Part shown: one piece after another, positions 55,459 through 64,000 of the stretch | How positions within the stretch are numbered: the stretch's first letter is position 1 | Layout of the letters: each line of letters starts with the position of its first letter | Origin: Cavia porcellus | Lineage: Eukaryota > Chordata > Mammalia > Rodentia > Caviidae | Direction of reading: 5' to 3' | Assembly: GCF_034190915.1 (NCBI RefSeq) | Contig: NW_026947487.1 | Location: 120,179,201 to 120,243,200 of the forward strand | Length of the DNA stretch: 64,000 nucleotides | Program-made: the position numbers and the translations under genes | Notes under the pieces: model-generated | Databases searched by the model: none | What the model was told of the DNA's origin: nothing | What the model saw: the letters and a program-made list of their open reading frames with translations, nothing else

Positions 55459-58400
55459 CTGCGGGGAGACAGATGCTCAGCACGGTGGCCCAGGGGTGCA
55501 GGCCGGTCGCGCCCCTCCCGGCCCACGAGGCCACCCATGCCCCATGAGGGGTCCATGGACAGGGAGTCCACGTCACCGTTGCTGGGCACCACTGTGGCCC
55601 TGTGACCTGGCTAAAGTGCACACAGCAGAGGTGGGAGCCGGGCCCAATTCTCCTAACTCACTGTTTGCTTTCTCTCTCTGACCATTTTGAGAGAGGCCTT
55701 GCTGGTTTCCACAGCAGCCTTGAGCTTGCTGCAGCCCAGACTGGCCTTGGCCTCAGCCCTCCCTGCCTGTGCCACACGCCTGGCCATGTACTCCCTGCCA
55801 GCGCATAGCCTGCGGGCTCTAGGCGCTCCCACAGCGAGGAGCCACGGCCACACAGTGCCTGTCCTTCCTGGGATACGGACCCCGCTCTTCCCAGTCCGCA
55901 CGTCTCAGGGCCTGGCTCCCTGCCACTCAGGCCTGCAGGGCTAGCCGAGGACTGCCAGGTGGCCAGGCTCCTGAGCCACAGCGTGGCAGCCCCGCCTGCC
56001 TCTCACAGGTCAGCCTGTCCCCTCCCAGGAGCGAGATGACCAACCCAGCCTCATGCCAGGGGAACGGGGCCCATGCAGCAATGCCAGGTGCAGGGGAGGC
56101 TGTGTGCTGAGTGTTGCCACTTCCCTGCCCTCCAGGCCCCAGGCACAGCAGCCTCAGGAGCCGGGCCGGCCTGGCCCCGGGTGGGGAGGGCGTGGCCAGC
56201 GGAGCACTCATTGGAACTCCTTGCCCTCCTGGACACTGACCTGTGGCTCGGCCTCTGTCCAGCACAGGTGGTGCCGCCTTCTCTGCCCCGAGAGGCTTGG
56301 ACCAGAGGTGGTCCTCCCCTTCGTACCCCAGGTGCGAGCACCACAGCCCTGCAATGGGCCTGACGTGAGCTGGCCAGGCTCAGGAACAGAAATCGGTCCC
56401 AAAATTCTCCCTGGAGGGAGGGCCAGGGCCAGCTGTGTACTCTGAATGGGCCTGGCAGGCCACTTTCTCTAGGGACAGAGGGACACAGCAGCAGCACAAG
56501 CCTGCAGCACAGGGTGCCGTGCAGACAGACGCCTGGCTCAGGAACAGCATCCTAACTGCTCCAGGAAGTGCCTCCCGCCTGCCCCCCAGGCTTCTCTGTG
56601 GGCTACGGCGATCCACTGAAGGTTCTCAGCAATTACTTTTCCGGAACAGAAATCTATCCGCTGAGCCCGAGAGGCAGGACAGATGCTGGTGCTGCCTGCC
56701 ACAGGCCATCCCAGGCCTGTCCCCACTGCCCAGCATCTGGCCCGTTCGCCAGCCTGGCGAGGGGTTCTCCGGCCAGGTGATGCCCATCTGTCCATCTGCC
56801 CACCCGTCCAAGTGACTTTTTCCCCAGGACCAATGCTGCAGGTCCCTGCCTGTGCTCGTGGGAAACCCGTGACACTAAGCAGGTCACAGGGACCAGGAGT
56901 GGCACGGACGGTGAGGGGGCACGCAGCAGTGCAAACACATGAAAGCCAAGGGCAACTGGGGCTGTGCAGACAGACAGACGGCAGCCCCGGAGCTCCGTGA
57001 GGGGCTCCAGAAACCGGGCTCGCAGCTGTGGGCAGAGGCCCGCCTGAGCTCTGTGCAGGTAAGGACAGAAGGGTGAGATTTGGGGGGCAGCCGGGGCCTC
57101 TTCCCTCACCTGCTCCACCCAGGAGCCAAGGAGCTTCCCAAAAGCTGTCTGTCAGAGCAGGAGTGGGGCACTGCCCTGCCCTGGGGGGCTCATCGTTGGG
57201 GGCCAGGCCCCTGGGGGTATCACTGGTACCCCAATCCCACCCTTCATTCCACCCTCCCCTCATGCAGGGGGGCCACGCCCGGTTCACACAATGAGGAAAC
57301 TGAGGCCCAGAGGGTGGGGCCCCACAGGGCTCCAGTGTGACAGGAACAGGTGGGTCCCGGGATGGCTGGGCACTGGGCCGGCCCTGCCTAGCCTCCTGAA
57401 CTCCACTTCCTGCCATCCACTGGCAAGGAGGCTGAAGCTGGGCAAGTGGGCAGTGCCCAGAAAACCCTGGATGCCAGCCTGAGGGTGCACATGGGGAAGC
57501 CGGGCCCAGCTCCACACCGGTCACCGGGACCCCTGTCAGCAGTCTCGGGGTATAGGATGAGACAGGAAGCCAGCCACGGGGCCTGGTGACTGCAGCCAGC
57601 ACAGGGCAGGAGCACAGTGGCTGGTCTTTGTCCCAGATGGGAGACAGAGCCTGAGGGGCCCAGGGCTGATGGTTCATGGCTAGGACCCCGGCTCCAGCCC
57701 CAACACTGGCCTGGTGGAGATGCTGGTCTAAACCCATCCTTGGGACTTTGAGGGACAGGGGCAGAGGGATGGCCAGGGGGATACAGGCAGGTGGCGGGGA
57801 GGCTGCACCTTGGCCCTGGCCACCACCTGGCAGAAAGGAAAGAGACCCTGCTGGCGTCGGTGGGGACAAAGCTGTGGGAGAAGCGACTGAGCCTGTGGTC
57901 CTTGTGGGCTTCACGGCTGTGACCGCACAGAGCCTTTCCTGAGTCTGGGCTAGCAGCTGGCCAGCAGGAAGGGCGAATGCCCCTCTCCATTCTTGCCCTG
58001 CAGTCGGAGATGGCACGGCACCCACCCCGAGCAGGGCAGACCAAAAGCACCAGGACAGGTGCATGACCGGGGGCAGGGCTGGCTTCTGCTCCCAGCTGGG
58101 TCAGGAAAGGAGGAAGCCAGCCGGGGCGCTCACAGGCCACACTGGGAGGGCTGGGCAGCACTAAGCAGACTCCACAGGGGGACCTGACCCTGGGCCCTGG
58201 TGAGGGAGGGCAGGCACGGTGCCCTGTGCCGGTCAGAGGCGGGGCTCCTCAGGGCCTGTCTCAGGGAACTTGGTGGCACCCACCAGGGCCGAGATTGACA
58301 CCTCTGCTTCCAGACAAGGATGAGGCTGGGGACCAAGGTGTGCAGGCCCCTCCTCCTCTGCAAGGAGCAGCCCCCAAGTCCAGTGGGGACAGAGCAGAGG

Positions 58401-59604
58401 GCGTCTGGGGGAGCCCACCCCCTTGCACGGGGGCATCTGGTAGGCAAGGTGCCCACATCAAGGTTCAGCATGAGGCTGGGCACAGGTCCCCTGCGTGGCT
58501 GGACCACCTAGGACGCCAGCACAGGGCTGCCCTGGGGGGCTAGGGTCCAGGATAGAGGGGAGACCAGGGACACCGTTCAGGGAAAGCCAGATGCCAGACA
58601 GGGGGTACAAGGCCGGGCAGTGAGGCCTTCAGGAGGGGCAGCGAGGGCCTGAAGCAGCTAACCCCAGAAGGTGCCTAAGGCAGGCCCAGCCCCACACAAG
58701 GAGGAAACAGGCTTGCGTCCTGACTTCCTGGGCAACGCTGTGGAGCCCAGGCCAGGCGGGAGGCCAGACGTGGTGAGGCCTCGCAGGCGCCTTTCTCTCC
58801 CCTGCTCTTCCCATCGCCAGGAAATCTGAGGACAACAAAGAATCACTGCTTCTTCCAAGAACGAAAACCAAGCACATGTGATTTCCACCACGAGCGATGC
58901 CAAGCTCGTCCTTGAGGACTGGCCAGGGCCAAATCAGAGAAAGTCCTCCCCACTAGACGGAAATGCCCGTGTTCCACGCTGCAGGGCCGGCTTGCGTTTT
59001 CCTGGCAGCTGACAGCAACCCTTCGCCAGGCCCGGTGCCCTACTTAGGGGCTCACGGGGTGCGGCAAGGTATTTCAAAGGCTGCTCTGCTGATGAACCAA
59101 GGAAACAACTCTCTTGGCATCAGAAACAGCGGTCAGTGTATTCCGCCCACCCCTGCCCTACACTCCACCGCACAGCCACTGGCCGCCCACCCCACTGGGC
59201 CGCAGCCGCGTAGGTCCCCAGTGCCTGCTGCACACCGTACCAGCCGCCTCCGCACGGTCACTGTGCACAGCGCCCACTTTTATTTGTCTCCTAGTAGCTC
59301 CCAGTCTGGGTCGCAAGCCTGCAGGACAGCAGCGCTTAGAAGCTGCGATGGACATGGCAGGAAGGACGCTGAACACCAGCTGTGTGCACAGTTAGACCGG
59401 CTGGAGACACAGAGGCCCCTTCTCACCTCGCTGAGACGGAGTCCGAGTGCACGGCTAAGCATATGCACCAGAAACCAGTGTTAGCAACACAGAACATAAC
59501 TGGAGTATTCTGGGTCGCAGTAAAAGCTTTTCCCAAGAATCCTTTGAGAGTCTGATGTACATTAGTCTTTATATCAAAAGGAGTCTTTTTTGCTGTTGCT
59601 GGGT

Positions 59605-59722
59605 TTTTTGTGTTTTGAGACAGGGTCTTGTTATGTAGTTCAAGCTGATCTTGAACATTGCAAGCCTCCCACCTCAGCCCCCAGGAGCTGGGATCGCAGG
59701 AGTGCACCACCACACCTGGCAG
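59605..59722 (-). repeat. B1-type SINE
   Basis: The complement reads 'gagacagggtcttgttatg', 'cccacctcagcccccaggag' and 'gtgcaccaccacacctggc', with a T-rich end. Confidence 0.9.
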
Positions 59723-59857
59723 ACAGAAACAGATGAGAAGGGGTCGGGTTTTCCATTCACTAAAGGTGGGCAAAGACGCACGCCCTGCAGGGCGAGAGGG
59801 GACCGCTGCGGGAGAAGGCATGGTGAGCATGGAATTTGCATGTATTTATTTGCTTTG

Positions 59858-60106
59858 GTTTTTTTGAAACAGAGTAATTGGGTCTGGGGATTTAGCTTAG
59901 TGACATAAGCGCCTGTCTTGCAAGCTTTCGGTCGTGAGTTCGATTCCCGGTACTAAAAAAGAAAAAAAAAAAAAGAAGCGGAGTAACTAGACTGGTCTTG
60001 AACTCACTGTGTAGCCTCGGTTGGCCTTGAACTCTGGTGATCCTCCTGCCTCAGCCTCCTGAGTGCTGGGATGACAGAGGTGCAGCATCTCATACCTGGC
60101 TGGAAA
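59858..60106 (-). repeat. B1-type SINE split by an ID element
   Basis: The A-tail side ('tttttttgaaacagagtaatt') is separated from the body ('cctgcctcagcctcctgagt') by the ID insertion at 59880-59974. Confidence 0.85.
59880..59974 (+). repeat. Well-preserved ID SINE
   Basis: It shows 'ctggggatttagcttagtga' (A-box region), the B-box 'gagttcgattcccggtac' and an A-rich tail. The 14-bp flanks (59866-59879 and 59975-59988) match at 11 positions and differ only by transitions, as expected of a target-site duplication. Confidence 0.9.
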
Positions 60107-60137
60107 TTCTTAATTTAAACAGAGCTCTAAAGATAAA

Positions 60138-60320
60138 GCTTTGCTTAGCTGTGGTAGGGCATGCCTGTCATCCCAGCACTCAGGGAGGGTCACAAATTGT
60201 AGCCCAGCCCAGGCAATTTATCGACTTAGTAAAATCCGGTCTCAAAGTACAAAAATAACAAAGGGCTGGGGATGAGCTCAGTGAGGAGGCCTGGGGTTAA
60301 TCCCTGTACTACAAAACAGA
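60138..60320 (+). repeat. B1-dID composite SINE
   Basis: The B1 half ('gcatgcctgtcatcccagca') is followed by an A-rich joint and the ID-like half ('gggctggggatgagctcagt' to 'ttaatccctgtac'). Confidence 0.9.
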
Positions 60321-60559
60321 AACACAAACACCTTTTTAGCCTGTTTTTATAGCATATTTACTAAAACAATACATTTTAGAAAAAAAGGCCATGAAACCCC
60401 AGACTCTGATTGCTTTTCTGTTTGCACCAGAACAGGCTTGAACTCCAGGCTGGGCCCTGGCTCCCCGGCTGGGAAGGCGGTGCAGGCCGCCCCTCAGTGC
60501 CTGTGCCCCAGCTCTTCCCTGGGGTGGGTACCTCCCAATTCCCCCTTGTTTTCATTTAT

Positions 60560-60735
60560 GCCCTCTTTGGCTCTGGGGACTGGGCCTGGGGCCTTCGCAC
60601 TGGGCTACACTCCTGTCCCTTTCAGCTTTGAGGCAGAGTCCTGCTAACTGGCCCAGGCTGGGTTTGAACTTTCCATCCTCCTGCCTCAGCCTCCCAGGGT
60701 GCTAGAGTTCCGGGCATGGGCCACCCTGCCTGGTT
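60560..60735 (-). repeat. dID-B1 composite SINE
   Basis: The ID-like complement 'ggctctggggactgggcctg' leads into the B1 complement 'cctgcctcagcctcccaggg'. Confidence 0.85.
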
Positions 60736-61567
60736 CAGGATCTGCTCGTTGGCACTTGATTTGAAAGAAGCTAATGTCCACTTGTTCAGGGAGAAGCCAG
60801 GGGGAGTGTAAATGTGCTGTACAGAGATGGTCACTTCTGATGTGTATCACTCAGTTTTTAATGGACGCTGAAACAGGAAAATCAAAACACGGGAAATGGA
60901 GAGGCCTGGCCAGCATCCAGTGCCAAGGGCAGCAGAGGGCAACTGGGCAGAGCAGCAGGACAGGACTCCCCAGGGCCCCGTGAGCTGCCCCGAGCACGCT
61001 GTGCACGTTGGGAGCAGCCATGGCACCTGTCCCGAGGGAGACGCGGTCCCTTCTTCCCACTCTAGACCTTACTTTGACCTCCTGCTGCTCCCCAAAGCCA
61101 AGTCCTATCTGTGTCCTGGCCTCGTTCTGCTCAGGCCCGGGCTCCGGCTCCCTGAGGCCCATGGCTCCGCACAGAAGCCCAGCTCTGCCGGCCCACGACG
61201 GCCACAGTGCTTGGGGCGCACAGCACCATCTGCCCTGCCATGGGTTCCCGAGAAATGCAGGCCTGGACCTGCAAGATGGGCCCAAGTCCACTCCCCAGAG
61301 CCCGCATGCAGGACAGCCCTATGCCAGTGGTGTGAGGCCGTGGGCGAGCCCTCTGCGTGGGCACCCGCAAGTCACCACCACTGATCCAATCCTGGGCCAC
61401 CCCTGTCCAGGAGACCAAGGCCAGGGCCAGTCCTGTCCCCACAGACCCAGTCACGGAGTGTCACTGGGCCCCCTCCGCCAACGGGCAAAGTTACTTCTGG
61501 GCTGAAACACGGGTCAAGAGGAAGCAAAGAAAGATTCCTTCTGTGTAAAAACTAAAATTAAAGCAAA

Positions 61568-61760
61568 AACAGGCAGGGTGCAGCAGGGCACGCCAGTCAC
61601 TGTGGTTACTCAGGAGGCTGAAGCAGGAGGGTCCCAAGCTCCAGGCCAGCCTCGGCAGCTTAGGCAGATCCTGTCTCAAAATAAAATAAACACCAAGAAA
61701 GGGCCGGGGCTGCGGCGCAGGGCTCTGCTCAGCCCCAGTCCTGGATGGGAGCCCGCTGGT
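61568..61760 (+). repeat. B1-dID composite SINE
   Basis: The B1 half ('ggaggctgaagcaggagggt', 'gatcctgtctcaaaataaa') is joined to an ID-like half starting 'gggccggggctgcggcgcag'. Confidence 0.85.
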
Positions 61761-62117
61761 CTAGCCAGGGTGAGCCCGTGAGAAGCCGGGCAGTGCGGCG
61801 GGTCGGTCCCCTCCCGCAGGTGCCTCGCCCCCTCACATCTCCCTTTCTGCAGTGTCTGTGTTTGCACGGCCACTTGAGTTGCTGAGAAAGAACGAGGACA
61901 GACGAGAGCTGGGTGGCCGTGGAGCCGGGTGGCTGTGGAGCCAGCAGTCACAGGAGGGCACGGAGCTGCAGGGGCAGGCCTTGCCCAGCTACTTCTGCCC
62001 CTGGCAGGGTCCTGGCTCCCCCGAAAACAAGGCTGGGGAGCCATGACCACTGCCAGCCCAGGGGTCCCGGCCCCGCCCCGCCACCACCCCAGCCCGCCCA
62101 GCCCCAGGCGCTCTCTG

Positions 62118-62127
62118 CCTTATTTGG
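62118..62127 (+). promoter_or_regulatory. CArG box (SRF-type site) in PIEZO1 intron 1
   Basis: CCTTATTTGG is a perfect match to CC(A/T)6GG, the serum response factor consensus. It lies in GC-rich DNA that otherwise has few A/T runs. Function is unproven. Confidence 0.35.
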
Positions 62128-64000
62128 CTCCGGCCAGAGCCATAAACAGTGCGCTCGGGCCATGCCGGGGGTGGGGCTGGCGGGCGAGGAGGAAGAGCAG
62201 GGCCGAGGGGACACGGGCGGGGTGTCCAGTAGCTGCTGGCGCTGCCTGTGCTTCCAGGGAGGCCACACTGGCTCCCCCAGGACTGAACCCAAGCCCAGAC
62301 CCAACATGGTGGGCTGGGGGCTGCACGACCTGGCCCGGGGACGCTAGGTGACCCATCCTCCCCAGGCCCACTCAGTGCAGACCATCAGCGCGCTCCGAGG
62401 ATGCCCTACCTGCTCAGCTGGACCCCCTGTGTGTCCACTCTTTGAGCACAAGCTCTCCAGGGCCAGGTCCCCACAGCACCCGCTCCCCAACCCCCTTTAC
62501 TGCAGGGTCCCAGCACCCTCTGGGACCCCAGCACTGGCTACAGCTGTGACAGGGCTCGGCCTACAGCCCTGCAGGGCACCAGGTGGCTGCAAGGGGTGCG
62601 GCGAGATCGTGGCCACACAGGCTGCGGCTGGCAGAGCTCTTAACATCTCAGCCCCTTCACTCCACAGGGGAAAACCAAGCTGGTGGAGAGGGCCAAGCAC
62701 AGACCGTGGCCTGAATAGCTGTGGGCGCGTGGCGGGGGCCCTGCCAGCAGCCCCGGCTGGGCCCTGTAGGAGGGCTCATCAGTACCGTGTCCGAGAAATG
62801 TGGTTTTACAGCTCATCTGACCTATGCAGGAGATCGTGACAACCTGGCTTTCGGCTGCAATCAGCTCCAGGGACACAGCAAGTGGCCATGGCCGAAGGTG
62901 GCCTCGGCACAGGGACCCGAGGAGGAGGATGCATGGCCCTGAAGTGGTGCTCGGAGACCATGGCCCTCGAAGGCCATGCTGCCCTGCACCTCAACCTTGG
63001 CGGGCCAGGAGGGCCACGGGAAGGCGGGCAGTGGGCTTGATCATCCAGGAGACGCAGGTGGAGAGGGGCTGTAGCATTCTGGTCACCAACCGCAGGCAAA
63101 GGGACGCAGGGGCAGGAACAGCAGATGGGAGGCGGGGACACGGGGCAGGCCATGAAAGGGCAGGGTCATGTTGGGGTCTTGTTAGACCTCCCTCTCAGCC
63201 TCCTCTGGACCCCGAACTTGGGAGGGGACAAGAAGAGCCCAGTGGGGGCCCTCAGCACTGTGGCACAGGCTCCCACCAACCCCCTCTCTACCCCAGCCCC
63301 AGGATGGGCAGCAGGGCTCACCTGGCCACCTTCCCTGTGCCACCTCAGGTAGTGGGGGAGGCCGAGGCTGGATGGTGCCCCTGGACTTCAGCCCTGAAAA
63401 GAGGCTGCTCCCTCTCAGCCAGGGGGCCCAAGGATGTGGCTGAGGTAGGACCCCAGGGCTCTGCCACCCCGAGACACTAGCGACATCAGTGTCCACTTGG
63501 GGTGTGGCGTGGTCACCCTTGGCCTCCCACAGGGCAGCCCTGTCCATGGCCCCTGCCTGACCTGCAGCCATAGTCCCACAGGGCAAGGCCAGGCAGGGTC
63601 TCCTCTGAAGGACAGGATACTCCTGGGCATGGTGCAGAGGTCCCTGCAGAGCTGCTAACTGCAGGGAACCAGATGCTCCTGTGGGCAGTGTCATGGGCAG
63701 CAAAGCCAGGGCCAAGTGGCCTGCATAAAGATGGGTGGGGCTCCCATTACACCAGTCATCAGATGGGGAAACTGAGGCCCAGTGGGCCAGCTGTGGACAT
63801 CGCAGCTCTCACTGCTGTCCGGGTCCTTCCTGGAAACCGCAGCCCCAGTCAGCCCAACCCGGACACAGCTGCCAGCAGTTCAGGGCGGGAGGGACACAGG
63901 CACCCGGATCTCCAGGTTATGATTCAGCCTCTCCCGGTGCCCAGCTGTTGAGCTGGGGGCCAACAGGACAAGGGAGGAAATGGCTCCTGATGCCTGGGCC

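Larger units (their letters stand above)
55459..64000 (-). other. PIEZO1: PIEZO1 intron 1, 3' part
   Basis: Reaches the right edge. No sequence matching the first PIEZO1 exon (human MEPHVLGAVLYWLL) was found, so the intron is at least 8.5 kb, in line with the very long human intron 1. From 55460 to 59600 it is GC-rich with a MIR-like fragment near 57289. SINEs cluster at 59605-60735 and 61568-61760. A CArG box lies at 62118. Confidence 0.8.

Noticed and set aside
57285..57316. MIR-like fragment ('gaggaaactgaggcccagag')
   Set aside because: Too short to annotate as a repeat by eye. Similar scraps occur near 51500 and 63760.
1..64000. CRISPR arrays, prokaryotic operons, integrated phage, tRNA or rRNA genes
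   Set aside because: None is present. All tRNA-like sequences are ID or dID SINEs, and gene structure is spliced and mammalian throughout.

Overview
This window is vertebrate nuclear DNA from a placental mammal, almost certainly a rodent. It is GC-rich and holds intron-containing genes with GT-AG junctions. The gene order and orientation, MVD(-) SNAI3(-) RNF166(-) CTU2(+) PIEZO1(-), is the known synteny of human 16q24.3 and the matching mouse region. The interspersed repeats are 7SL-derived B1 monomers, many fused to a tRNA-derived ID-like 3' half (B1-dID), plus free ID elements, one of them still tRNA-like near 59880. That SINE mix points to a rodent outside the mouse/rat group. A squirrel-like (sciuromorph) genome is my best guess, but the species cannot be fixed from this sequence. 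Layout: 1-857 holds the 5' end of MVD (first coding exon 788-857; the rest lies off the left edge) with a CpG-rich promoter to about 1180. From 1180 to about 6100 is intergenic DNA with SINEs. SNAI3 (7915-12601, minus, 3 coding exons, 289 aa) follows, with a possible long 3' UTR to about 6100. From about 12760 to 17950 is intergenic. RNF166 (18838-25750, minus, 6 coding exons, 237 aa) and CTU2 (25973-32218, plus, 15 coding exons, 522 aa) are head to head across 222 bp. CTU2 and PIEZO1 are tail to tail, with poly(A) signals 5 bp apart near 32310-32320. PIEZO1 fills 32560-55458 on the minus strand with 50 recognisable coding exons (2 to 51 in the human numbering). Its first exon is not in the window, so 55459-64000 is the 3' part of intron 1. 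Functions: the five genes are unrelated housekeeping or signalling genes. MVD makes isopentenyl diphosphate in the mevalonate pathway. SNAI3 is a SNAG/C2H2 zinc-finger repressor. RNF166 is a RING/UIM ubiquitin ligase. CTU2 is a tRNA wobble-uridine thiolation subunit. PIEZO1 is a mechanically gated cation channel. Every exon boundary was placed by matching splice motif, codon phase and remembered family sequence, and all phases join without a frameshift or internal stop. I see no new gene system. The points worth following up are regulatory or structural: the overlapping CTU2/PIEZO1 3' ends, the CRE-rich bidirectional promoter, a 149-nt homopurine tract in SNAI3, tandem NAGNAG acceptors and the poly-Glu repeat in PIEZO1, and nested SINE insertions.
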